The notes under the pieces are model-generated. The model saw only the letters and a program-made list of their open reading frames with translations. It searched no databases and had not been told where the DNA came from. DNA of 64,000 bases from Chamaelirium japonicum (taxonomy: Eukaryota; Streptophyta; Magnoliopsida; Liliales; Melanthiaceae), in assembly GCA_947650365.1 (NCBI GenBank), contig CANTAL010000145.1:342501-406500 (forward strand), written 5' to 3'. Positions 12,211 to 24,935 of this stretch are shown piece by piece. The first letter of the stretch is position 1, and every line of letters starts with the position of its first letter. Position numbers and translations under genes: made by a program.

Positions 12211-12436
12211 TGTTATGAGATCGTTCGGTGGGAAGGCTATCTATCGTCGGATCTCTCCCATGGATTAGTGTTTCCCATAGATTGCTTAGGCCTTAAGTAA
12301 ACTTACCCTATAAATAATATACGACCCCTTTCCCATAGATTGCTTAGGCCCTAAGTAAGTTTACCCTATAAATAATATACGTCCCCTTTAGGGTGGGGCT
12401 CGTTTGACGGCTCTCTATTTCTCCCATCTCACAATA
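12211..12436 (+). mobile_element. LTR-like module with internal 58-bp duplication (226 bp)
   Basis: Same ends as the 168-bp form (TGTTATGAGATCG ... ATCTCACAATA) but the stretch from CCCATAGATTGC through the TATA box is present twice, giving TATAAATA at 12,309-12,316 and 12,367-12,374. PBS-like TGTTATCAGCACGAA follows. Confidence 0.8.
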
Positions 12437-14640
12437 TGTTATCAGCACGAATATGTCGAGCCCAGCCGACCAGTCACAAGAAAACGGAGAAAGAAATAGA
12501 GATAGAAGATAGAGAAGGGAAAAGAGAATGAAGAGATAAACGCAGAAAGAAGAGAGAAGAAGTCCTACTCTAGTCATTTGGCCACGGGTATAGGTATGAA
12601 ATAAGAAGGAATCTAAAGTCCAAAACTCCACATCTCTATAATATAATTAAATCTCTCCATTCTTTTCTTTCTCTCATCTTACAACACGTTATCAGTACAA
12701 AAATATCGAGCCCAATCAACCAGTCACAAGAAATCGGAGAGAGAAACGAAGACAGAAGAGAGAGAAGAAGAAAGAAGAGAATGGAGAGATAAACAAAGAG
12801 AGAAAAGAGAAGAAGTCCTGCTCTAGTCCATTGGCCATGGGTATATATATGAAGTAAGAAGGAATCTAAATTCTAAAACTCCACTTCTCAATAGTCTCAT
12901 CTCAAAGTTATTATGACTATCATAGTAATATAACTATAATTTTTTTAATTAAATTAATTATTTATTTAATTATTAAATAGGTATAAAGTAAGAAGGAATC
13001 TAAATTCCAAAACTTCACTTCTCAATATTTATACGACCCCTTTAGGGTGGGGCACGTTTGATGGATCTCTCTTTATCCCATCTCACAATACGTTATCAGC
13101 ACGAATATGTCAGGCCTTGCCATTTAGTCGCAAGAAAACGAAGAGAGAAATGAAGACAAAAGAGAGAGAAGAAAAGAGAAAATAACTAAGAGATAAACAA
13201 AGATAAAGGAGAAGAAGTCCTGCTCTAATCTATTAGCCACGGGTATAGGTGTGAAGTAAGAAGGAATCTAAATTCCAAAACTCCACAGAAAAGAGAAAAA
13301 GAGCGAAGATAACGGAAAGATAAATGAAGAGAGAATAAGTCCTGCTCCAGTCCATTATCCATGGGTATATGTGTGAAGTAAGATGGAATCTAAATTCCAA
13401 AACATCACTTTTGTCTTTGTTTATCTCTCCGTTCTCTTCTCTCTTCTTCTCCCTCTTCTGTGTAGTTTTGGAATTTAGATTCCTTCTTACTTCATACCTA
13501 TACCAGCGGTAAATGGACTGGAGTAGGACTTCTACTATCTTTTCTCTTCGTTTATCTCTTCATTATCTTCTCTATTCTTCTCTCTCTTCTGTCTTCGTTT
13601 CTCTCTTAATTAAATAATTATATTATTTAATTAAATTATTTAGGTATAAGAGAGAAGAGAACAGAGAGTTAAACCAAGAGAGAAGGGGAGAAGAAGTCAT
13701 GCTCTAGTCCATTGGCAACGGGTATAGGTGTGAAGTAAGAAGGAATCTAAATTCCAAAACTCCATAGACGAGAGAAAATAAGAGAGAAGAGAACAGAGAA
13801 GAGAGAGAAGAATAGAGAAGAGAACGTAGGGATAAACGAAAAGAGACGAGAAAAAAAGTCCTACTCCAGTCCATTGGCCACGGGTATAAGTGTAAAGTAA
13901 AAGGGAATCTAAATTCTAAAACTCCACAAAAGATAGAGAAGATAAGGACAAACTTCTATTTAATTATTAAAACTAAAGAGATTTATAATATTTTATTTAG
14001 GTTCCCTTCTCTTTTCTAATAATACGTTATCAGCTTTAACATGTCGAGTCCAACCGACTAGTCACAAGAAAACAGAGAGAGAAATAAAGACAAAAGAGTG
14101 AGAAAAAAGAGAAAATAATGGAGAGATAAACAAAGAGAGAAGAAATAAGAAGTTCTGCTCCAGTCCATTCGGTACGGGTATAGGTGTGAAGTAAGAAAGA
14201 ATCTAAATTCTAAAACTCCAGTTCTCAATATTTATATGACCCTTTTAGGGTGCGGCATGTGTGACGGTTCTCTCTTTCTCTCATCTCACAACACGTTATT
14301 AGTACGAATATATCATGCCCAGCAGACCAGTCAAAAGAAAACGGAGAGAGAAATGAAGATAAAAGAGAGAGAAGAAGAAAGAAGAGGACGGAGAGATAAA
14401 TAAAGAAAGAAAAAGTCCTGCCCAAGTCTATTGACCACGGGTATAGGTGTGAAGTAAGAAGGAATCTAAATTTAAAAACTCCATAGAAAAGAGAGAAGAA
14501 GAGAAAAAAGATCGGAGAGATAAATGAAATAAGAAGAGAGAAGAAGGCCTGCTCTAAGTCATTGGCTATGGGTATAGGTGTGAAGTAAGAAGGAATCTAA
14601 ATTCCAAAACTTTACTTTTGTCTTTGTTTCTCAATCCGTT
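12437..14640 (+). repeat. Plus-sense array units with body-only tandem runs
   Basis: PBS-like words near 12,437, 12,685, 13,090, 14,030 and 14,300; between 13,150 and 13,930 several bodies are joined without LTR. About 13,605-13,650 is an AATTAAATAATTATATTATTTAATT landmark. No gene. Confidence 0.82.
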
Positions 14641-16070
14641 TTCTTACGACTGGTCAGTTGGGCTTAATATATTCGTACTGATAACATGTTGTGAGATGAG
14701 TGAAAGAGAGAGCCATCAAACGTGCCCCACCCTAAAGGGGTCATAAATTATTTATTATTTATAGGGTAAGCATACTTTAGGCCTAAGCAATCTATGGTAA
14801 ACCCTAATCCGTGGGATAAGAGAGAAGAGAATGGCGAGAGTAAATTATATCATTGAGAAGTGGAGTTTTGGAATTTAGATTACTTCTTGCTTCACACATA
14901 TACCCGTAGTTAATGGACTGGAGCAAGACTTCTTCTCTCTTCTGTCTTCGTTTATCTCTCCGTTCTTTTCTCTGTTATTCTCTCTTCTGACTTTGTTTCT
15001 TTCTCTGTTTTCTTGTAACTAGTCAGCTGGGCTCGACATGTTCCTGCTGATAACGTATTGTGAGATTGGAGAATATGAAAGCCGTCAAATGTGCCCCACC
15101 CTAAAGGGGTCGTATAAATATTAAGAAGTTGAGTTTTGGAATTTAGATTCCTTCTTACATCATACCTATACCCGTGGCCAATGGCCTGGAGCAGGACTTC
15201 TTCTCTCTTTATTTATCCTTTCGTTCTCTTTTCTCTTTTTTTTACTCTTCTGTCGTTGTTTCTCTCTCTGTTTTCTCTTCTCTCTTTTTCTCTCTCTTCT
15301 GTCTTCATTTCTCTCTCTGTTTTCTTATGACTGGTAGGCTAGGCTTGACATTTTCGTGCTGATAGTTTGTTGTGAGGTAGAAGAAAAAGAGATCCATCAA
15401 ATATGCTCCTTCCTAAAGGTGTCATATAAATATTGAGAAGTAAAGTTTTATAATTTAGATTCCTTCTTACTTCACACCTATACCTGTGGCTAATGGACTG
15501 GAGCAGGACTTCTTATCTTTTCATGCTGATAATGTAACTATAATTTTTTAAATTAAATTAATTGTTTAATTAAAACAAAGAGAGTTTTGGAATTTACTAT
15601 GATAATCATAATAAAATTGAGATAGTACCATTGAGAAGTGGAGTTTTGGAATTTAGATTTCTTCTTACTTCACACCTTACCCATGGCGAATGGACTGGAG
15701 CAGGACTTCTTATCTTTTCTCTCTTTATTTATCTCTTTGTTCACTTCTCTTATATTCTCTCTCTTTTGTCTTTGTTTCTCTTTCCGTTTTCTTAGGACTC
15801 CTCGGCTGGGCTCGACATGTTCGTGTTAATAACGTATTGTGAGATGGGAGAAAGAGAGAGCCACCAAATATGCCCCACTCTAAAGGGGTCGTATATTATT
15901 TATAGGGTAAGCTTACTTAGGGCCTAAGCACTCTATAGAAAACCCTAATCCATGAGAGAAGAGAGAAGAGAATGAAGAGATTTAATTATATTATTGAGAA
16001 GTAGAGTTCTAAAATTTAGATTCCTTTTTACTTTACATCTATACCCTTGGTGAATGGACTGGAGTAAGAC
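14641..16070 (-). repeat. Minus-sense array units
   Basis: Units near 14,650, 15,010, 15,330 and 15,790. About 15,530-15,610 holds a landmark (ATGATAATCATAATAAAATTG) repeated at 21,510-21,600. No gene. Confidence 0.83.
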
Positions 16071-16789
16071 TTCTCTCTTCTTTCATCATTTATCTTTCTG
16101 TTATATTCTCTCTTCTCATAACACGTTATCAGCATGAACATATCGAGCCCAGCCGACCAGTCACAAGAAAACGATACGAGAAACGAAGACAAAAAAGAGA
16201 GGAGAAGAGAGAAGAGAACGGAGAGATAAATAAAGAAGAAGAAGAGAAAAAAAATATTTTTCATGCTCATAAATTTATATAAATTATTTAATAATTATGT
16301 AATGTTTTATAATTTAATATTTAAATAATAATGTTGAGATGATACTATTTAAATATTTAAAGAAACGATATACTTTATAATATTTAAAGAAATATTAATT
16401 AAAATAAATAAAATAAATAAGTAATCTCCTATCTCACAATACGTTATCAGTCCAAACATATCGAGCCCAGCAGACCAGTCTCAAAAAAACATAAAAAGAA
16501 ACAAAAACAGAAGAGATTGAAGGAGTGAGAAGAGAACGGAGAGATAAACAAAAAGAAAAGAGAAAAGAAGTCCTGCTCCAGTCCATTCGCCACGGGTATA
16601 GGTGTGAAGTAAGAAGGAATCTAAATTCCAAAACTCCACAGAAGATAGAGAATAAGAAAGAAGAGAACGGAGCGATAAATGAAGAGAGAATAAAGAAGAA
16701 GTCTTGCTCAAGACCATTGGCCAGGGGTATTCGTGTGAAGTAAGAAGGAATCTAAATTCCAAAACTCCACTTTTCAATAGTATCATCTC
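16071..16789 (+). repeat. Plus-sense units with the 16.2-kb landmark
   Basis: Equivalent of 10,290-11,329 in the next tandem copy: bodies near 16,130 and 16,450 with the AT-rich landmark at 16,250-16,430. Confidence 0.82.
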
Positions 16790-17635
16790 AACGTTATTAT
16801 GATTATCATAGTAATGTTACAAAAAAAAAATTTAATTAAATTAATCATTTATTTATTTATTAAATAATTTAAATAATTTAATAATTAATTTTTGAGTAAA
16901 AAATTTAATTTTTAACTTATTTAATTATTTAATTTATTTATTTATTATTATATTACTAAATAATTAAATTATAAAATTATTTAATTATTTAAATTATTAA
17001 ATAAAGAAATATTGTTTAAATAATAATATTTATTTATTTTATAATTTATTTTTTAAAATATTATTTTATTTTGAAATAATGAAATAATTAGTTAATTATT
17101 TAAATATTTAAGAACTTATTTAGTGAATAAATATATTAAATAGAATATTTACTAAAAAAAATAAATAATTTAATTATTAAATAATTTTATTATTAAATAA
17201 ATAATAATAAGAAAAATTATTATATCATTAGATAAATAAATAATTAATTTATTAAATTATGAAATATTATTTGAAATTAAAAAAAAATATTTATTTAATT
17301 AAGTAATAAAATTAAAAAATAATTCAATAACTATTTACTTATTATTTAAATAATTAGTTAATTATTTAAATATATAAATAATAAAATATTTTTTGAAATA
17401 ATCAAATAAATATTTTTTTATTTTAATATTTAAATAATAAATAAATTTTTTAAATAATTTAATTATATAATTATATAGATAAATAAATATTTATTAAATT
17501 ATTTAATAATTTAATTTATTAAACTAATTAAATTAATTAAATATTGGGAAGTAAAGAAATAAGATGAGGTAACCCAAATTTTTTATCTTAAAAATAATTT
17601 TTATTTTTCTTTAAAAAAATTTAAAACATTACAAC
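16790..17635. repeat. AT-rich block (about 850 bp)
   Basis: Tandem counterpart of 11,330-12,210; ends in AGATGAGGTAACCCAAATTT, a slightly decayed form of the usual phrase before the LTR-like module. Confidence 0.85.
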
Positions 17636-17861
17636 TGTTATAAGATCGTTCGATGGGATGGCTATCCACCGTAGGATCTTTCCCATGGATTATGGTTTCC
17701 CATAGATTATTTAGGCCCTAAGTAAGCTTATCCTATAAATAATATACGACCCTTTTCCTATAGATTGCTTAGGCCCTAAGTAAGCTTACCCTATAAATAA
17801 TATACGACCCTTTTAAGGTGGGACACATTTGACGACTCTCTTTTTTTCCCATCTAACTACA
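17636..17861 (+). mobile_element. LTR-like module with the same 58-bp duplication (226 bp)
   Basis: Second copy of the duplicated form: TATAAATA at 17,734-17,741 and 17,792-17,799, total length again 226 bp. It is the equivalent of 12,211-12,436 in the next 5.9-kb tandem copy. PBS-like CGTTATCAGCACGAAC follows. Confidence 0.8.
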
Positions 17862-20615
17862 CGTTATCAGCACGAACATATAGAGCCCAACCGACCAGTC
17901 ACAAGAATATGGAGAGAGAAATGAAGATAGAAGAGAGAGAAGAAGAGAGAAAAGAACAAAGAGATAAACAAAGAGAGAAGAGAGAAGAAGTCCTACTCCA
18001 GTCCATTGCCACGGGTATAGATAAGAAGTAAGAAGGAATCTAAATTCCAAAACTCCACTTCTCAATAATATAATTAAATCTCTTCATTCTCTTCTTTTTC
18101 CCACCTCACAATACGTTATTAGCACGAAAATATCAAGCCCAGCTGACCAGTCATAAGAAAACAAAGAGAGAAACGAAGATCGAAGAGAGAGAAGAAGAAA
18201 GAAGAGAACAAAGAGATAAACAAAGAGAGAAAAGAGAAGAAGTCATACTCTAGTATATTGGCCATGGGTATAGGTGTAAAGTAAGAAGGAATCTAAATTC
18301 CAAAACTCCACAGAAAAGAGAGGAGAAAAAAGAAGAGAACAGAGAGATAAATAAAGAGAGAAGAGAGAAGAAGTCCTACTCTAGTCCATTATCCACGGGT
18401 ATAGATGTGAAGTAAGAATGAATTTAAATTCCAAAACTCTACTTCTATCGTCGTTTATCTCTCTGTTCTCTTCTCTTTTCTTCTCTCTCTTCTGTGTAAT
18501 TTTAGAATTTTGATTCCTTCTTACTTCACACCTATACCCATGGTGAATGGACTAGAGATAAACGAAGAGAGAAAGGGATAAGAAGTCTGGCTCTAGTCCA
18601 TTGGCAACGGGTATAGGTGTGAAGTAAGAAGGAATCTAAATTCCAAAACTCCACTTCTATCTTTGTTTATCTCTCCGTTCTCCTATCTATTCTTCTCTCT
18701 CTTTTGTGTAGTTTTAGAATTTAGATTCCTTCTTACTTCACATCTATACCCATGGCGAATGGACTAGAGTAGGACTTCTTCTCTCTTCTCTCTTTATTTA
18801 TCTCTCTATTCTCTTCTCTTTTCTTCTCTCTCTTCTGTCTTATTTTCTCTCTCAATTAAATAATTATATTAATTAATTAAATTATTTAGGTAGAAAAGAG
18901 AAGAGAACGAAGAGATAAACAAAGTGAGAAGAGAGAAGAAGTCCTACTCCAGTCCATTGGCCATGGGTATAGGTATAAAGTAAGATTGAATCTAAATTCC
19001 AAAACTCCACAGAAAAGAGAGGAGAAAAAAGAAGAGAACGGAGAGATAAACGAAGAGAGAATAGAGAAAAAGTCATGCTCCAGTTCATTGGCCATGGGTA
19101 TAGTTGCAAAGTAAGAAGGAATCTAAATTCGAAAACTCTATAAGAAATAAGGAGAAAAGAGAAGAAAATTGAGAGATAAATGAAGAGAGAAGAGAGAAGA
19201 AGTCCTACTCCGGTCCATTTGCCATGGGTATAGGTGTAAAGTAAAAATTAATCTAAATTCTAAAAGTCCACAGAAAAAAGAGGAGAAAAGTAAAGAAAAT
19301 GAAGAGATAAATAAAGAGAGAAGAAGTCTTGCTCCAGTCCATTGTCCATGGGTATAGGTGTGAAGTAAGAATGAATCTAAATCCCAAAACTCCAATTCTA
19401 TCTTCGTTTATCTCTCATTCTCTTCTCTCTTCTTCTCTCTCTTCTGTATAGTTTTAGAATTTAGATTCCTTCTGACTTCACACCTATACCCATGGCGAAT
19501 CGACTGGAGTAGGACTTCTTTTCTCTTCTCTCCTTTTTTATCTCTCTGTTCTCTTCTTTTTTCTTCTCTCTCTTCTATCTTAGTTTCTCTCTCATTTAAA
19601 TAATTATATTATTTAATTAAATTATTTAGGTAGAAGAAATAAGAGAACGGAGAGATAAACGAAGAGAGAAAGGAAGAAGAAGTCTTGCTCCAGTCCATTG
19701 GCCATGGGTATAGGTATGAAGTAAGAAAGAATCTAAATTATAAAACTCCACAGAAGAGAGAGAAAAAGAAAGAAGAGAATGGAGAAGAGAGGGAAGAATC
19801 AAGATGAGAACATATAGATAAACAAAGAGAGAAGAGAGAAGAAGTCCTGCTCTAGTCTTTTGGCCACGGGTATAGGAGTGAATTAATAAGGAATCTAAAT
19901 TCCAAAACTTTACAGAAGAAAGAAAAGATAAGGACATACTTCTATTTAATTATGAAAACTAGAGAGATTTATATTATTTTATTTAGGTTCTCTTCTTTCT
20001 TCCCACAACACATTACCAGTACGAACATATCGAGCCCAACTGACTAGTCATAAGAAAACGGAGAGAGAAACGAAAATAAAAAAGAGAGAAAAAGAGATAA
20101 GATAACGAAAAGATAAACGAAGAGAGAAGAGAGAAGAAGTCCGGTTCCAATCCATTGGCCACGGGTATATGTGTAAAGTAAGAAGTAATTTAAATTCCAA
20201 AAATCGACTTCTCAATATTTATACGACCTCTTTAGGGTGGGGCATGTGTGACGGCTCTCTCTTTCTCCCATCTTACAATATGTTATCAGCACGAACATGT
20301 CGTGCCCTGCCGACCAGTTAAAAGAAAATAGATAGAGAAACAAAAATAGAAGAGAGAGAAGAAGAGTGAATAGAATAGAGATATAAACAAAAAAAGAAGA
20401 AAGAAGAAGTCCTACTCCAGTCCATTGGCCACAGGTATAGGTGTGAAGTAAGAAGGAATCTAAATTCAACAACTCAACAGAAGAGAGAGACGAAGAAAGA
20501 AGAGAACGAAGAGATAAATAAAGAGAGAAGAGAAAATAAGTCCTGCTCTAGTTCATTGGCTATGGATATCGGTGTGAAATAAAAAGGAATCTAAATTCCA
20601 AAACTTCACTTATGT
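17862..20615 (+). repeat. Plus-sense array units
   Basis: PBS-like words near 17,862, 18,115, 20,010 and 20,280, with body-only runs between 18,250 and 19,930. Two copies of the TCTCTCAATTAAATAATTA landmark (18,850 and 19,590) show an extra internal duplication of about 740 bp relative to the preceding tandem copy. Confidence 0.82.
18880..19400 (+). repeat. Tandem ladder of about 128-bp body sub-units
   Basis: The body end (AAACTCCAC or variants) recurs near 19,004, 19,132, 19,260 and 19,387, a regular 128-bp spacing, with no LTR or PBS-like sequence between copies. Confidence 0.8.
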
Positions 20616-22085
20616 CTTCGTTTCTCTCTTTGTTTTCTTACGACTGGTCAGCTGAGCTCGATATGTTCATGCAAATAACATGTTCTGAGATAGGAGAAAG
20701 AGAGAGCCGTCAAACATGACCCACCCTAAAGGGGTCATATATTATTTATTATTTATAGAGTAAGCTTACTTAGGGTATAAGCAGTCTATGGGAATTCCTA
20801 ATCCATGGGAGAAGAGAGAAAAGAGTAGAGAGATTTAATTATATTATTGAGAAATAGAGTTTTGGAATTTAGATTACTTCTTACTTCACACCTGGACCCG
20901 TGGCCAATGTACTGGAGTAGGACTTCTTCTCTCTTTGTTTATCTCTCCGTTCTCTTCTCTCTTGTTCTCTCTCTTCTAATTTTGTTTCTCTCTCCATTTT
21001 ATTGTGACTGATCGGCTGGGCTCGACATGTTCGCACTGATAACGTATTGTGAGATAGGAAAAAGAGAGAGCTCTCAAATATGCACCACCCTAAAGGGGTT
21101 GTATAAATATTCAGAAGTTGGGTTTTGGAATTTAGATTCCTTCTAAGTACTCCACATCTATACTCGTGGCTAATAGACTTGGGCAGGACTTCTTCTCTCT
21201 TCGTTTACCTCTTCATTCTCTTCTCTCTTCTTCTCTCTCTTCTGTCTTCATTTCTCTTTTTATTTTATCTTCTCTTTTCTTCTCTGTCTTCTATCTTCAT
21301 TTCTTTCACTTGACTGGTAGGCTGGGCTTCACATATTTGTACTGATAACGTATTGTGAGGTGGAAGAAAAAGAGAGTCGTCAAACGTGCTCCATCCTAAA
21401 AGGGTCATATAAATATTGAGAAGTGGAGTTTTGTAATTTAGATTCCTTCTTACTTCACACCTATAACCATGGCCAATGGACTGGAGCAGGACTTCTTCTT
21501 TTTTCGTGCTGATAATGTTACTATAATTTTTTTTATTAAATTAATCATTTAATTAAAATGAAGAGAGTTTTGGAATTTACTATGATAATCATAATAACGT
21601 TGAGATGATACTATTGAGAAGTGAAGTTTTGGAATTTAGATTCATTCTTACTTTACACTTATACCCATAGTGAATGGACTGGAGCATGACTTCTTTTATC
21701 TTCTCTCTTTGTTTATCTCTCTATTATCTTCTTGTTTCTTATCTCCTTTCTATCTTCGTTTCTCTCTTCGTTTTCTTGCGACTGGTCGGCTAGGCACGAC
21801 ATGTTCGTGCTGATAATGAATTGTGAGATGGGAGAAAGAGAGAGCCATCAAACATGCCCCACCCTAAAGGGGTTGTATATTATTTATAGGGTAAGCTTAC
21901 TTAGGGCCTAAGAAATCTATAGAAAATCCTAATCCATGGGAGAAGAGAGAAGAGAACGGAGATATTTAATTATATTATTGAGAGGTGGAGTTTTGAAATT
22001 TTAATTCCTTCTTACTTTACTCCTATTCCCTTGGCGATTGCACTGGAGTAAAACTTATTCTCTCTTTTCTTTTTATTTATCTCTT
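20616..22085 (-). repeat. Minus-sense array units
   Basis: Counterpart of 14,641-16,070, offset by about 5,985 bp throughout, including TATTATTTATTATTTATAG near 20,740. No gene. Confidence 0.83.
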
Positions 22086-22720
22086 CATTCTCTTCTCTCT
22101 TCTCACAACATGTTATCAGCGCGAACATATCGAGCCCAGCCGACCAGTCCCAAGAAAACAATGCGAGAAACGAAGACAAAAGAGAGAGAAGAGAACAGAG
22201 AGATAAATGAAGAGAGAAAAAAGAAATAAAATATTTTTCATACTCATAAATTTATATTATTTATTTAATAAATATAAAATATTTTATAATTAAATATTTA
22301 AATATTAACATTGAGATAATACTATTTAAATATTTAGAAAAATGATATACTTTAGAATATTTAAAAAAATATTAATTGATATAAATAAAATAAATATGCA
22401 ATCTCCCATCTCACAATACGTTATCAGCATGAAAATGTCGAGCCCAATGAACGAGTCATAAAAAAAGGAAAGAGAAACGAAGATAGAAGACAGAAAAGGA
22501 GAGAAGAGAACGGAGAGATAAACGAAGAGATAAGATAGAATAAGTCTTGCTCCAGTCCATTCACCATGGGTATAGGTGTGAAGTAAGATGGAATCAAAAT
22601 TCCAAAACTCCACTTCTCAATGAATTTTTTGCTATAAAAATAACTTATAATTTTCATTAAAAAAGTTTAAAACAATACAACTATTATAAGATCAATTGAT
22701 CGGATGGCAATAGACTGGAG
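22086..22720 (+). repeat. Plus-sense units with the 22.2-kb landmark and an LTR-like stub
   Basis: Third copy of the AT-rich landmark at 22,235-22,410. At 22,620-22,710 the phrase before an LTR-like module and its first 30 bases are present, then it jumps to a minus-sense body at ATAGACTGGAGCAGAAC. The inverse junction is at 61,090-61,190. Confidence 0.8.
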
Positions 22721-24385
22721 CAGAACTTCTTCTATCTTCTATCTTCGTTTATATCTCTATTCTTTTCTCTTTTCTATCTTCGTTTCCCTCTCTATTTTTA
22801 TTATGATTGGTCGACTGGGTTTGACATATTTGTGCTGATAACATATTGTAAGATGGAAGAAAGAGAGAGTCGTCAAACGTGCCCCATCTAAAGGGGTCGT
22901 ATATTATTTATAGGGTAAGCTTACTTAGGGCCTAAGCAATCTATGGGAAACCCTAATCCATGGGAGAAGAAAGAAGAGAACGAAGAAATTTAATTATATT
23001 ATTGAGAAGTGGAGTTTTGGAATTTTGATTCCTTCTTACTTCACAACTATACCTGTAGCTAATAGAATGGAGCAAGACTTCTTCTCTCTTCTCCTATTGT
23101 TTATCTCTCTGTTCTCTTCTCTCTTCTTCTCTCTCTTTTGTCTTTGTTTCTTTCTTTATTTTCTTATGACTGGTCGGCTAGGCTCGACATGTTCGTACTG
23201 ATAAAGTATTATGAGATAGGAGAAGAGGGAGCCGTCAAATATGCCCCACCCTAATAGGTCGTATAAATATTAAAAAGTGGAATTTTGGAATTTAGATTCT
23301 TTCTTACTTCATACCTATACTCGTGGCCAATGAACTGGAGCAGGACTTCTTCTCTCTTCTCTCTTTATTTATCTCTCCATTCTCTTCTCTTTTCTTCTCT
23401 CTCTTTTATGGAGTTTTGGAATTTAGATTCCTTCTTATTTCACACCTATACCCGTGTGAGAAGAGATTATTTAAATAATTAATTCTTAGTTCTCTTCTCT
23501 CTTTTCTGTCTTTATTTCTCTCTGTTTTCTTATGACTGGTCAGTAGGGCTAGACATGTTCGTGCTGATAACATTTTGTGAGATGGGAGAAAGAGAGAGCC
23601 ACCAAACATGCCCTACCCTAAAGGGGTCGTATTTTATTTATAGGGTAAGCTTACTTAGGGCCTAAGTAATCTATGGTAAACCCTAATCCATAGAAGAAAA
23701 GAGAAGAGAACGGAGAGCTTTAATTATTTTATTGAGAAGTGGAGTTTTGGAATTTAGATTCCTTCTTACTACACACCTATACCCATGGCGAATAGACTGG
23801 AGCAGGACTTCTTCTCTCTTATCTATTCGTTTATCTCTCTGTTTTCTTCTCTCTTCTTCTCTCTCTTCTGTCTTCGTTTCACCCTCAGTTTTTGTATGAC
23901 TAGTCGGTTGGGCTTGACATATTCGTGCTCGACATATTAGATTTCTTCTTACTTCACACCTATACCCATGGCCAATAGGTTGGAGCAGGACTTCTTCTAT
24001 CTTTTCTCTTCGTTTATCTCCCTGTTCTCTTCTCTCTTCTTTTCTCTCTTCTGTCTTCCTTTCTCTCTTTGTTTTCTTATGATTGGTCGGCTAGGATCGA
24101 CATGTTCGTGTTGATAATGTATTATGTGATAGAGAAAAAGAGAGTCGTCAAATATGCCCCACCCTAAAGAGATCATATAAATATTGAGAAGTGGAGTTTT
24201 GGAATTTAGATTCTTTCTTACATACTTTATTCTTATACTCGTGGTGAATGGACTGGAGCAGGACTACTTCTCTCTTCATTTATCTTCTCGTTTTCTTCTT
24301 TTTTCTTCTCTCTCTTCTGTCTTCGTTTCTCTGTCTATTTTCTTGTGACTGGTCGGTTGGGCTCGACATGTTAATGCTGATAATG
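22721..24385 (-). repeat. Minus-sense array units
   Basis: GACTGGTCGGCTAGG-type words near 22,808, 23,170, 23,540, 23,900, 24,090 and 24,347. Inverted counterpart of 59,369-61,089. No gene. Confidence 0.83.
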
Positions 24386-24553
24386 TGTTGTGAGATGGGA
24401 GAAAGAGAGAGCCATCAAATGTTCTCCACCCTAAAAGAGTCGTATATTATTTATAGGATAAGCTTATTTAGGGCCTAAGCAATCTAAAAGAAACCCTAAT
24501 CCATATGAGTGATCCGACGGTGGACAACCATCCGATCGAACGATCTTATAACA
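24386..24553 (-). mobile_element. Full 168-bp LTR-like module (minus sense)
   Basis: On the + strand it starts TGTTGTGAGATGGG and ends CGATCTTATAACA. AAACCCTAA is at 24,491-24,499. The PBS-like word lies to its left (TGCTGATAATG), as expected for minus sense. It is the inverted counterpart of 59,201-59,368. Confidence 0.8.
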
Positions 24554-24935
24554 GTTGTAATATTTTAAATTTTTTAAAGAAAAATATAAATTGTTTTTAA
24601 TGCAAAAAATTCGGGTGTGCCTCATCTTTCTTTTTTACTTCTTATTATTTAATTAATTTAATTAGCTTAATAATTTAATTAGCTTAATTTGATTATTTAA
24701 AAAAAAATTAAGTTATTTAAAAAATTATTTTATTATTTATATATTCAAAAAATTAATGTATTATTTAAATAACAAGTAAATAGTTATTGAATTAATATTT
24801 TATTTTATTACTTAATTAATAATTAATTTTTTTATTTATTTTAATTAATATTTCATAATTTAATAAAAAAAATTAATTATTTAATTATATAACCAATTTA
24901 TTAAAATTATTATTTTTTTAACTATATCTTCTTCT
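24554..24935. repeat. AT-rich block
   Basis: Starts with TTGTAATATTTTAAATTTTT and AATTCGGGTGTGCCTCATC, the reverse complement of the usual phrase, then near-pure A/T. Inverted counterpart of 58,741-59,200. Confidence 0.83.

Larger units (their letters stand above)
10430..16229. repeat. Higher-order tandem copy 1 (about 5.8 kb)
   Basis: Bounded by recurrences of the AT-rich landmark. Contains, in order, plus units, AT-rich block, LTR-like module with 58-bp duplication, plus units, then minus units. The same order is found at 16,230-22,219. Confidence 0.85.
16230..22219. repeat. Higher-order tandem copy 2 (about 6.0 kb)
   Basis: Landmark offsets to copy 1 are 5,800 at the start, about 5,425 at the LTR-like module and 5,980-5,990 from 13,947/19,930 onwards; the shift reflects a smaller AT-rich stretch and an added 740-bp duplication. 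Diverged at many positions. Confidence 0.85.
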
